DNA from: Galeopsis tetrahit
Lineage: Eukaryota; Streptophyta; Magnoliopsida; Lamiales; Lamiaceae
Assembly (NCBI GenBank): GCA_963675135.1
Contig: OY776125.1
Span: 40,082,513 to 40,146,512 of the forward strand
Length of the DNA: 64,000 nucleotides
Direction: 5' to 3'
How positions within the stretch are numbered: position 1 is the stretch's first letter; each line of letters opens with the position of its first letter. Shown piece after piece: positions 43,152-54,497 of the stretch. The notes beneath the pieces are model-generated. The model searched no databases, was not told the origin of the DNA, and saw only the letters and a program-made list of their open reading frames with translations. A program made the translations under genes and the position numbers.

Positions 43152-46100
43152 TTGCAGGTACCAGTGGGCCACAAGAAGAGGAGCATGAACAAAAAGACAA
43201 CATGGTACCTTGACAGTGGATGCTCAAGGCACATGACTGGAAACAAGGAACTCCTCACTGATTTTATTGAAAAAGAAGGCCCAAATGTTACTTTTGGAGA
43301 CAGCTCACAAGCAACAACAAAAGGTTATGGTACTTTGATGATTGGTAACATCAAAGTAACCAATGTATCTTATGTAGCTGGTCTCAAATATAATCTCCTA
43401 AGTATCAGTCAATTCTGTGACAAAGATTTTAAAGTTGAGTTCTCAAGTGGAAAATGTTTAATTAAGGATAAAACTCAACAAACCTTACTGACTGGAACTA
43501 GGAAGGGAAATGTGTATTTTGCAGACTGGGACAAGTCTACTGATGCTGCATGCTTCATTGCTAAAAGTACTAGTGAACAAAGTTGGTTATGGCACAAGAG
43601 GCTAAACCACCTGAACTTCAAATCTATGAATAAACTTGCTAGAAATGCATTAGTTAAAGGACTGCCTAATGAGGTTTTCATTAAAGAACATGTGTGTAAG
43701 CCATGTCAAGAAGGAAAACAGTTTAAAGCCTCATTCAAAGGTAAACCAGTCATCTCTACTGAAAGGGTACTTGAACTTCTACATATGGATCTGTTTGGAC
43801 CAATTACCCCTTCAAGCATAAATGGTAGAAAATACACATTGGTGGTAGTAGATGACTTCTCTAGGTTCACTTGGGTAGTATTTCTCCTTAATAAGAAGGA
43901 AACACAAGTCAAACTACCTGAACTTCTTAAGAGACTGTCAAATGAGAAAAGCCTTAGCATTATCAAGATAAGATCTGATAAAGGCACTGAGTTCATAAAT
44001 TCATACATTAATGAGTATTGCACATCTAATGGTATAGTTCATGAAACCTCAGCAGCTAGAACACCTCAGCAAAATGGAGTTGCAGAAAGGAGGAATAGAA
44101 CCTTAAAAGAAGCTGCTAGAACTTTAATTGCTGATTCAAATTTACCTAAGAGGTTTTGGGCTGAAGCTATAAATATTGCATGCCATACTCAAAATAGATG
44201 TTTGATTACAAAGGGGCAAGGCAAAACCCCCTATGAACTCTGTAGAGGAAGAATGCCTAAAGTGTCATACTTTCATATATTTGGTTGCAAATGTTTCATT
44301 CACAATAATGGGAAAGAATAGTTGAAAGCTTTTGACAGCAAAGCTGATGAGGGAGTATTTCTTGGATACTCTCAAATCAGTAGAGCTTTCAGAGTCTACA
44401 ACAAGAAAACCCTTATAGTGGAAGAAACACCTCATGTTGTGTTTGATGAATCTATCTTTGAGATCAGGAATGATAGTTTGGAACCTGAAGAAATCACACA
44501 GAGGAAAACCAGATTGAGCCTAAAAGGCAAAGACACTGAATTCATAGATGTTGTCCAAGCAAATCTACCTGAACATACCACATTGGACAACAATCCTGAA
44601 GACAATCTTCCTGAGACAAACCCTACTGATGGAAATGGTGAACTGAATGAGCCAATCCCAGTTCACATCCAGGTAACAACTACCAATGAAGAAGCAGTTC
44701 TTGCTGAGGTAGTTAATGGGTCAAATAATCAAGGGGGAACTCAAAATGTTGAAAATACCAATGTCCCTGACATTGAGGACAACACCCCTGATTATGATCC
44801 TGAATTAGATCCTGCACTAAATTATCCTGAATTTTATGATCAAAATGACTCAACTCCAGTAGAGGACAACTCTACTGAAGGGATCAGAAAAAGAAGAACT
44901 TGGTTGTATGACCATCCTACTGATCTGATACTTGGTGACCCAAGTATAGGAGTCAAAACCAGAAGTTTTCATGGTGAAAGTGCTATGTTTTGCTGTTTCT
45001 TGTCAGAACAAGAACCAAGTGATATTGATGAAGCACTTCAGGATGCCAATTGGATCACAGCAATGCAGGAAGAGCTCAACCAATTCACCAGAAATGAAGT
45101 ATGGGAGCTGGTTGATAGACCTTCACATCAAGATGTTATTGGAACCAAGTGGGTGTTCAAGAACAAAAAGAATGAAAATGATGTGATTGTCAGAAACAAA
45201 GCAAGACTAGTGGCAAAAGGTTATTGCCAGCATGAAGGCATTGACTATGATGAGACATTTGCACCTGTGGCAAGGCTAGAAGCAATAAGGCTCTTCCTAG
45301 CCTATGCATCCCACAAGAGGTTCAAAGTGTACTAAATGGATATCAAGAGTGCCTTTCTGAATGGAGTCTTAAAAGAAGAAGTCTATGTGGAGCAACCACC
45401 AGGTTTTGTGATTGGAAACCAAGTATACAGGCTGAAGAAGGCTCTATATGGACTCAAACAGGCCCCTAGGGCTTGGTATGACACATTGTCACAGTTTCTA
45501 TTGGATCATGGATTCACCAAGGGAACTGTGGACAGAACTCTCTTCAGAATCTCTGAAGGAGAGGACATCTTGCTTGTCCAAATTTATGTAGATGACATAA
45601 TTTTTGGATCCCCTAATGAGAAGCTGTGTGAAAAATTCTCCAAGCTTATGCAAAGCAAGTTTGAGATGTCCATGATGGGGTTGATGAACTTCTTTTTGGG
45701 TCTACAAGTCAAGCAATCAAAAGAAGGAATCTTCATCAACCAAGCTAAGTACACCATAGAAATGATCAAGAAGTTTGGGTGTACATCAAGCAAGCCAGTG
45801 AGGATCCCAATGAATACTAATTGGAAGATGGATCCTGATGAAAGTGGTGTTCCAACCAACTCCACTGAGTATAGAGGAATCATTGGATCACTCCTCTATC
45901 TCACTGCCAGCAGGCCTGACATCACCTTTGCAGTAGGTGTATGTGCAAGGTTTCAAGCAAATCCTAAGAAAAGCCATCTTGAGGCTGCAAAGAGGATCTT
46001 GAGATATCTCAAAGGCACTAAAAATCTAGGCATTTGGTACCCTGCTGATGACAATATTGAGTTAACTGGCTACTCAGATGCTGATTATGGAGGATGCAGA

Positions 46101-46541
46101 ATTGACAGAAAATCCACCTCAGGAACCTGTCAATTCTTAGGCAACAAACTCATATCTTGGTTTTCCAAGAAGCAAAACACAGTGGCTACCTCCACCACTG
46201 AAGCTGAATATGTTGCTGCTGGAAGTTGTTGTGCTCAAATCCTTTGGCTAAGACAACAACTCAAAGACTACAAAGTCAACTCTACTGAAGTGCCAATATT
46301 CTGTGATAACAATAGTGCCATTGCTATATCACAAAATCCTGTCTTGCACACAAGATGCAAACATGTGGACATCAAGCATCACTTCATTAGAGATCATGTG
46401 GAGAAGAAGGATATTAAGTTAGTAAAGATCCACACAGATCATCAAAAAGCTGATATACTAACTAAGCCACTTGCAGAGGCAAGGTTCCTGGAATTATCAG
46501 CAAAGTTGGGTCTTCTTGATCCAGGGAAGTTGGACAAATAA
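43152..46541 (+). CDS. Sirevirus pol, with two in-frame stops
   Basis: Same frame as gag. Protease with WYLDSGCSRHM (43202), GAG-pre-integrase WLWHKRLNHLN, integrase HMDLFGP, RSDKGTEF and NGVAERRN for D, D and E, then a long acidic linker with NLPE-type repeats (44570-44880). Reverse transcriptase follows with GTKWVFKNK, MDIKSAFLNG and YVDDIIFG, and RNase H with YSDADYGGCRIDRKS and STTEAEYVA. Stops: TAG at 44319-44321 just after integrase and TAA at 45333-45335 directly before MDIKSAFLNG, at a site where copia proteins have glutamine. No frameshift in 3.4 kb. All catalytic residues that can be recognised are intact. Confidence 0.88.
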
Positions 46542-46639
46542 GTCCAAATAAGTTCATTCATTAAGGGGGAAATAAACTCAAACTTCAGCAGACTTGGTCA
46601 AGTCTACTGAAATTCAGAAAAGATGACCTTACTTCTTCA

Positions 46640-46697
46640 GGACACTTGTCCCTTGAAGTTCAGGACACTTGTCCACAGCTCTTCAGGACACTTGTCC
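46640..46697 (+). repeat. three near-palindromes at 23 bp spacing
   Basis: GGACACTTGTCC begins at 46640, 46663 and 46686, about 100 bases after the pol stop. The arms GGACA and TGTCC are complementary. Confidence 0.95.
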
Positions 46698-46699
46698 AT

Positions 46700-47246
46700 G
46701 TAGGGTCAGATAAGTTGTCTTGACTATCAACCCAAATCTTGGTATGATAAGCACCTACTTTTGGTGATCAATGCCTATTTCGAAATCTGTCCCATTGAAA
46801 TACAGTTTTCACCTTTCTGGGATTTAATTTGTCTCCCACCCAAAAGGTCACTTTCCATGCATTAAATGCTAAGATTTAACTCTTGTTTGCATTAAACTTT
46901 TTGGGACGTGATCTATCTCGAAAAACCCCCAGCCTTAAACAAACATTAAAAACCACCCACGTTTTGAATAAAACAGTTCCTTCACTATTACATTGGTTTT
47001 TGACCATTGGATCAAAACTGGCCAACTCCCCTGAAATCAATCCTAGCCGTTCATTTTGGATTTCCATTTTTGTTCACCTTTGAATTGCATCAAGACCTCA
47101 CCAACTCATTGACAAACATTCTTTTTAGAATATTCTCAAGCCTTAAGATCCCTCTCAAACACTTCTTCCCCAAGTATTCGAAACCCTAGCTCTAAATTTC
47201 TTCAAACTCTCTCAATCTCTATCAAACTTTTCTCTGTAACTTTCAA
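46700..47246. other. non-coding gap between pol and the extra ORF
   Basis: No coding frame; probably the untranslated leader of the downstream ORF. No splice acceptor could be assigned with confidence. Confidence 0.5.
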
Positions 47247-50200
47247 ATGGCTCCCAAAGTTAGACCAGAGATGCTCATTGATTTCTCCAACAAGGCTCTG
47301 GACCTTGATTTTGGCTACCTGAGCAACAAAAACAATCTCCATTTTGAACCCATAGTATCCTTTGAGAGTGAGGATCCTGAAATTACACCAACTCTAAGAT
47401 GGCTGAGAAGAGCTGGTCTGCAAAAGTTCATGGAAGAAAGACCAAGTTCATGCTTGGAAGGTTACATGGCTGAATTCTTTGCCTTTCTCAAGTGGAGAGG
47501 TCAACCTACAGATGGTGAAGTTTCCACAAATTTGTCATATACTGCAGAAGGAGAAGAAGAAGAGAGATTTCATAGAGTGAAATTCTCTTCAGAAGATATT
47601 GAAGGAGCTTTTGGATTGCCTTATGAGGGAAGGAATCCAGAAGTTTATGGCACTGGCCATGAAGATGAAATAGCTCAAGAATGGCTATTGGTTCCAGGCC
47701 CCATTTCTTCTACTCAAAACAAGAAGACTCTCAAGCCAAAATTTCTCAACCTCTTTGAGGTAGTTGCTAAGAGTCTCTTGAGCAACACTGGAAGCTTGGA
47801 GCAGGTCAGCCATCCAAGAATCAGAATCATGGCTGCTGTGATTGATGCTAGTGACAAAGGCATCAAATTTGATTGGAGAACCTTTATCATGTCTGAGATG
47901 ATGAAGGAAAAGGCTAAATTCAAGGTGAAAGCTCACAACAAGGTTGTGCTAGAAGGAAAAATCAAGTATTGCACCAGGGCAAGCTTGTTAATTGAGAGAT
48001 TCTCCCATTACTCTCAAATGCAAACATTTGCAAAGCCCCTTCCAGCCCAAAAGATTCTGTTCAGGAAGCTCAGCAAGAAAACTGAGAAAAGAAGGATGCT
48101 TATGGCCAAACCTGCTGAAGAACAGGTTGAAGAAAAGCCTAAGATGAAGAAGAGAACCAAGGCCAGAGCTGTTAAAACAAGGAAAATGTCTCAATTATCT
48201 TCAGGAGAAGCCTCAGGAGCATCAGCTGAAGTTGATGAAGTGGCAGAAGAGGGAGTAAGTGTGCCTTCTGACCACTCAGAAGAGTTGAGGTTGAAGTATA
48301 ATGAGACAAGGCAGAAGAAGAAAGGAGATAAGAGGATCAGGGAAGTTGTCCCTGAGAAGGAAGGTGAAGGAAGTGGGAGCAGTAGGGCCAGCAAGAGAAG
48401 GGCCAAGCCTACTGAAAAGGTGTTGGAGTTGCAGGAAGAAAGGTCACTACAATTGGCTCTAAGAGAGAGCAGAGCTGAAAGCAGGACCAAATCTAGGTCA
48501 AGGACCAACTCATCTGGTGTTGGAACTCCAGAATCCAAGATCCCTGAAGGTCAACCTTTAGAGGCCAACATCCCTGAGTTTCAGAATCCTGAGCCCAACC
48601 TCCCTGAAACCCATGTTACCCCTTCCAACCAACCCATTACCCCTGTAGATCTCACTAAGAGATATTCTCCAGAAGGGAGTGTGCAAAGAAGTGGCATTGA
48701 TGTGCTTGCAGATCTAGCAGTGGATGAGACAAGACTCCTGTCTCCCCTTGACTCATCCATGCTCAATTATTCAAAGCTCTTAGAACATGCACTCAATGAG
48801 CCAACCCCCCTGAGTAAAGCCCCTTCAGATCCATTGCTCTCAAAAGCAACTGAAGCACCTTCTACTGCACCAGACCCTTCTGAAGCCAACATCCCTGAAT
48901 TAAACCTCCCTGAAGCCACTCTAGGAGAACCCAGAGTCAACTCCCCTATAACCCAAAGTCCCCATTCAAGTGGAGATGAGGAGGAGTATACTTATGAAAG
49001 TATGCTCAGAGGAGGAGCAAAGGCTACTGTGGACAGTTTGTATCCACAACTTGCTGAATTTCCAAGAACTCAGAAGACATTTCATGATCTAAGGATGCTT
49101 GTTGATGTAAAAGACAAGTCTATGATGGAGATATCACAAGTCATCCAAGATAAGGGTGCAAACTGGTGGCAAATATAGGAGAACAGATTGCTAAACTTTG
49201 CTGGAGTTTCAAAGACAAGATTTCTCATTGATGAGGAAAGTTTTGCAAAGCTAGTAGCTGATAAAATTGAGGAGGAGAAAGAAAGGAAAGCTAAGGGAAT
49301 CAAACACCCTGACAGTAACTCAAATGATGATGATTCCCCTGATGATCCCTCAAATCCTTCAAACCCCAACCCTCCTGAAACCCTTCAAGCCAACCTCCCT
49401 GAACCTTCTCAACCCAAGTATTCTATAGCAGACAGACTTTCAAACCCTCCTAAAACCTATCATAGGAAAGGCTCTGTATCTTCAGAGGTGTTGACCAAGG
49501 GTGGTAACACAACCAAAGACACGTCTGCCAATGAAGGTTCTTCTGAACCCAAGGCACAGCCTAAAGATGTTGAGGTTCCTATGCTAGAGGCTGGTTTGAT
49601 TAAGGCCTATTCAGTGTCAGAAGAGTTGGACACTGATCAACCCTTAATCATTCAGGATGACTCAGTGGCTGTTGAAATAAGCACTGTGATCTCCCCACAA
49701 TTGCCATCTTTGAACCTTGTTGAAGGTGGAGATGTTGCAGGTTTAGGAGAAGGAGTTGAAAAGGAGAAGTTAGTGGAAAAATCAGAGGGAGTAGTAGATG
49801 AGAGAGATGTGGTGATCACTAGAATAGTGAGTGTACCACCAAATGAGGGTGATATAAGTGAGGAAGGGCAGGCTATTCTTGAAGTCAAATCTGAACTTCA
49901 GGAATCCCTTGATGAGAGGAGGCCTGTTCCTTTAAGTGAGGAAACTATTAAAGAAGGGAGAAAAGAAAGAGTTGAAAATGAGAAGAAGGCTGCTGATGTA
50001 TCAGAGTCTTATATAAAAGAAATTGAGGGTGATGAGTGTCTATTCCCTAACCTGTTTGATCTGTCTACTGTTGCAGGTATTTCTTTTGACCAAATTTTTG
50101 CAGATGAGTTCTTAACAGATGCCCCTATCCAAGTAGATACAGCCTCAGCTCAAGCCTTACTTGGAATGCAATCAGAGAAATTGGACTCCTTAGCTCATCA

Positions 50201-51860
50201 AGTCCAATCTGCTCATGCTGAAACCTCAGGAGCATTGAATGAGCAAGGAAGGACCCTAGCATCTGTAGAAATGAGGCTCACTGGCTCTGAAGATGTTGTG
50301 CTCCCAACTCTGGAAGCAAGGATGAGTGGTGTGGAAACTGGCCTCCAAACCATTTCCACTGAAGTACAAAATGCCAAATCCACCATGGAAGCCATCTTAG
50401 AGGAGGTCAAGAAGGAGCAAAAGTTGCTGAGAGACAATCATAATGCCAATGTCAAGGCTCTCAGGCTAACTGTCAAGCAAGCTCTTGGAAAGAAGACTGC
50501 ATTGCAGAAGAGAAGAGCTGAAGAGCAAAGAGTAGCTATGGTGAAAGCAGCCTCTAAAAATTTTTCCCAAGAGGTATTGGCCAACATTGCTGAATGTGCG
50601 GTGGCCAACCTCACTGAGCTTCTTAAAGCCCAACTGGATGCATCCCTGAAAGCAACCTTGGAGGAGGTTGTTCAACAAAAGATGAAGCCTGCTCTAGCCT
50701 TCCTTAGCTTGAGCAGTGATAGGATGCAGAATATACATGATGAAAATGTATATTTGTTGGAGGAGATGAAGTCCCTAAACCAGGCCCAATCCCTAATGGC
50801 CACAACTATGAGTGAGCTAAAACCCCAATGTTTTGATGCTGCCAAAAAGGGGGAAAGGGAAAGAGCTAAAGCAAAAGGTGCCTTGGTGATTGGAAGCCTA
50901 GTTCAAGGAAAAGACAAAGCTGCTGAAGGAAAAGGAAAAGAGCCTGCAGTGCTAAACTTAGAAGAATTGGATGAAGAAGAGCAATTAGCACTTGCATTGA
51001 AAAATTCTATGGCATCAGCACAAGAAGAAAGGATAAGGTTACAACAAAGACCAGGTGGTGAGGTGTCTGGTTTGGACAAAGGTGATGAAGGTGTCCAAAC
51101 TAGAGGAAAGATCAAGAGGGCAAAAGGAAAGAAAAGGCAAGTTGAAACCTTCACTGACTTTCCTAACAGTCTTGATCTTCCACCTGAATTCAGAATTGAT
51201 GAAGATGAGCCTACATCAAAGAAGACCAAAATTGCTGAAAAGGACAAGTCCTCTGATTCTGCCAAAAGTGCTGAAGGTCCCAAGTCCACTGAAGACATTG
51301 AAGAACTATTTGCTGAAGGATTTGGACCTGAACCTAAAAAGAAGACTACTGTCCTAGCTCATGATCCATCAAAATTGTTTCATGAAGGGTATGGCAAAGA
51401 CCCTGAAACACAACAGAAGCTGGCCATGATGAGGGCCCAGGAGAAAATGGATTTGATGGAAGAGGCTAACAGAGCAAGAGACAAGAGAAGAGCTAACTTT
51501 CAGAAACCAAGAAGAAGGAGAGCAACCTACAGCAAGATGAAGCCTCAGCTTTTGGTCCCAATGGACACTAAATATCCACACTTGGATAAATGGGTGCCAA
51601 TTCAGCTAAATGATACATGGGAAGAGGCTAAAAGGGAGTTTGTCTATGACTATTATGTCATTGACAGATGGAATGGAGGAGATGCAAACTCTGCCTTTAC
51701 TGAGTTCATGCTGGAATACTACAGAGAGTTGTATCAACAATTACTTGCAGCTGCTGACATTGCAAGAATTGAACTCAATGCTCCCAAGCCTATCATCTAC
51801 ATGCCTCCAAAGCTTTATGGATGGATTGACCAAGCAAGGATCCTAAGGGAGTTCACATAA
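47247..51860 (+). CDS. large additional Sirevirus ORF (about 1537 codons) with one amber codon
   Basis: Opens at ATG 47247 and ends at TAA 51858-51860, interrupted only by TAG at 49176-49178 (after NWWQI). The first 270 residues (RWLRRAGLQKFMEE, RVKFSSEDIEGAFGLP) resemble the domain called 'putative plant transposon protein' that occurs in accessory ORFs of plant retrotransposons. A strongly basic Lys/Arg-rich region follows (48050-48500), then Pro/Glu-rich repeats built on NLPE or NIPE. A long coiled coil runs at about residues 965-1090 (50140-50520), and the C-terminal part is charged and ends in a Tyr-rich block. No signal peptide or membrane helix was seen, so calling it an envelope protein is not justified. 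Function unknown; the position matches the extra ORF of other Sireviruses. Confidence 0.75.
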
Positions 51861-52094
51861 ATTCTGAAGCTGAACAAGATGACCCTTGGACCCAAAGGAA
51901 CTAATCAGGAAGCCATGGAACTCAAGAAGAGAGTGTGAGCACAATATGGGATGAACCCACCTCTTGAGGATGATCTCTAAGAATGGCTAAGTCTTCTGAC
52001 TTTTTCTGGATGAAAAATTATCTTATCTGAAGATATCTTTTGTTATGTGGTCAAATCTGCTGAAGTATTGGACAAACCTGCTGATATGTTGTTT

Positions 52095-52256
52095 GCTCTG
52101 ATATGGTTTAGATTGCTCTGATACAAGAATTGATGTGTTCTACATTGATATCTGGAATATTTTGTACTAGCTCTGATACTTGAAGTAGTTGTTGCTCTGA
52201 TCTTATGTTTAGAATGTATTTGTAGTGAAATGTTATCTTGAATTCATGCTCTGATA
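52095..52256 (+). repeat. five copies of GCTCTGAT, complementary to the primer-binding site
   Basis: GCTCTGATA or GCTCTGATAC starts at 52095, 52115, 52170 and 52248, with a shorter GCTCTGAT at 52194. GCTCTGATACCA is the 3' end of initiator tRNA-Met and the complement of the element's own primer-binding site at 40545. Confidence 0.9.
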
Positions 52257-52507
52257 AGTTATCTTCAACTATCAACATGCCTGTAATGATTTTTATATGA
52301 ATGATAGTTGAACCACCTTTGAATCAAGATACATTATTGCAAAAATCTCTCTATGCCTATCCTTGAAACCTACTTGCAACAAAAACAGTGAATACACTAA
52401 CACATTGTCTTTTCAGGAATATTGACCTTAGTCATGTCTTCTGAAGATATATGTAATAGGTGTAGACAAGTCACTTTTGCATAGAATGTGTAGGTTTTGG
52501 CATCATC

Positions 52508-52520
52508 AAAAAGGGGGAAA
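52508..52520 (+). other. polypurine tract
   Basis: AAAAAGGGGGAAA one base before the 3' LTR. Confidence 0.9.
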
Positions 52521-52521
52521 T

Positions 52522-54317
52522 TGTTGGGAATAAAATGATACATGTTTTGATTAAATACCAAAACCCCCTGAGACATGCCCAAGTCAAGATGATTGTGTTC
52601 AAAATGTGATAGAACACATAGCACAAGGCTAGATGAGAAGCTGATATGTTAGGCAGCTCTTAGATAATTAGATGCATAATGTGAGGGGAACCTATGACTT
52701 CAAAAATGATCAAGATCAAGTCCCCTCAAGACTCAAAGTCTAGAACAAGCTCTAAGGACAAGAAAACTCCATATGAAACCTAAAACCTTGATCAGGAGAG
52801 TTATCCAGAAGAGTTTCTTCTATGCAAGGAGAAAATTGCAAAGCTCAAAAGGACAAGATTAATCAAATATTATGATCAGGAGAGTTGTCCAGAGAAGTCA
52901 ACTCTATGTGAAGAAGCTCTGATGCTAAAAGACCAAGTATGCTGATCAGGAGAGTTGTTCAGAAGAGTTGTCTCAGCAAGATTGAATCAGAACAGATGCT
53001 TTAAAAGTTGAAGGTCAACTATGCTGAAGCAGCTAGAGACAACCATACCCTAAAGAACTTCATTTAGACATGCTAAGATCAACTTGGAGTAAAAGAAAGG
53101 GAAAGAGCCAAGTCATCTGAAGAAGAGCAAGCCATCCTTGCTGAAAAGCAAAACTGCTGATAGTGATAAGGAGAGTTGTCCAGTTGATAAGGAATGTTGT
53201 CCTATCATTGGATCAACCTTCAGAAGCCATGTCCTAGTCCTAACAAGAAGTCAAACATTGGGAAAAGTGCTGCAGAAAGAAGACAAAGTCTTACAAGCCG
53301 TTTATTACCCAAATAAGGACATGTCACTATCAAGAATCTGTCTTCCAGGTTGAAGAACTCAATGAAGACATTTATAGCAATTTGGGGCTGCCTCTCCAAC
53401 GGGCAAATCCTCATTTTGTCTATAAATACAAGGAGTGTGAAGACCATTTGAAGCATCCATTCTACATCCAACTGAGCAACTATTCTGAAAGCTTCAAAGT
53501 CTCCAAAAGACATTCTTAGTCTTGAAACACTTCTTCTAAGCTGAATTCACTGTATATCCATACAAAAAGCTTAGAGAGATATCCTATCCTTATACACTGA
53601 TCTTCACTGTAAAGGATATCTCATTAGTTGGAACCATTACTTCAATCCTTACCCCTTTCAAGTGAGAAAGTGAGAAGGTTGTAGTAGTAGAAGTGGTAGG
53701 AACTGACTGTTGAGAGAAGAACAGTACAGTTCTGAGTTGAGAAGAGGGTACTAGGACTCTAGACATCCTAGGGATCAATTCACCAAGGAGTGGTGTTATT
53801 GATCAAGTGCACCTTGGCACTATAAAACAAGTTAATTCCAAGAGTGAAGGAATTATCCTGTAAAATTAGGGAAAGTGGATGTAGGAGCTTGAGTCTCTGA
53901 ACCACTATAAACTCTTGTGTTGATTTACCTTACAAAGTACTTACATTCATTCAACACTGCACACAAAACTGATCTTTCAAAAGATACATATTCAAAGACT
54001 GTGCAAAACTGATTTGGACAAGTTCCCTGAAACTTAACTGGACTGTTTTGGATTAACTGAGTGATTTCAGAAACTTAAGGAGTCTAAACTTAAAAGGGCC
54101 AACCACTATTCCGCACATATAACTCCCCTAGATAGTTATTCAACTAAGTACTCAATAGTACTTAGTGGTTTGATTATCTTAGAAGAGTTAATCATCTTCA
54201 GCAGAGTTGTCCAAGACAACCTTGCTGAGCTCTGGATTGATCATAAGTTGAAAAGATTTGCATACAAGTGTATTCCCCCCCCCATACACTTGTTATATAC
54301 TCCTTTCAGGACCAACA
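52522..54317 (+). repeat. 3' LTR of the Sirevirus
   Basis: Same length as the 5' LTR. It has nine C where the 5' LTR has eight, one G fewer near 52686, and about 13 substitutions in all. Confidence 0.95.
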
Positions 54318-54322
54318 ATCAC

Positions 54323-54495
54323 AATATTACAACAAATGCCACTACTTTATTACACTAAAAAGTAACTTTATTACTATTTATAAAGTTGAAAAGTCTTTAC
54401 TACCCCCACTTTATCTTACACAATACTAATAAGCAACTCATTTATTAAAACCCGTGCCAATTTGGTTTGTAGCTTCAAGTATGGGACGGAGGGAG
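54323..54495. mobile_element. Stowaway MITE, right part
   Basis: Ends GTAGCTTCAAGTATGGGACG then GAGGGAG, the inverse of the left part, before TA at 54496-54497. Joined to 38634-38746, the MITE measures 286 bp, close to the 281 bp Stowaway at 21226. Confidence 0.92.
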
Positions 54496-54497
54496 TA

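Larger units (their letters stand above)
38747..54317 (+). mobile_element. Sirevirus-type Ty1/copia retrotransposon, 15.6 kb
   Basis: Bounded by TGTTGGGAATAAAATG and CAGGACCAACA with a perfect 5 bp target-site duplication ATCAC (38742-38746 and 54318-54322), both inside one Stowaway MITE. LTRs are 1796 bp each (38747-40542, 52522-54317) and differ by about 13 substitutions and two single-base indels (near 0.7-0.8 per cent). The primer-binding site matches initiator tRNA-Met. Gag and pol share a frame, and a second large ORF lies between pol and the polypurine tract, the gene order of Sireviruses (SIRE1/Maximus). Repeated near-palindromes GGACA..TGTCC also fit that group. Stop codons interrupt gag, pol and the extra ORF. 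Confidence 0.93.

Noticed and set aside
47247..51860. Envelope protein of a retrovirus-like element
   Set aside because: No signal peptide, no membrane helix and no cysteine-rich ectodomain; mostly charged and coiled-coil sequence.
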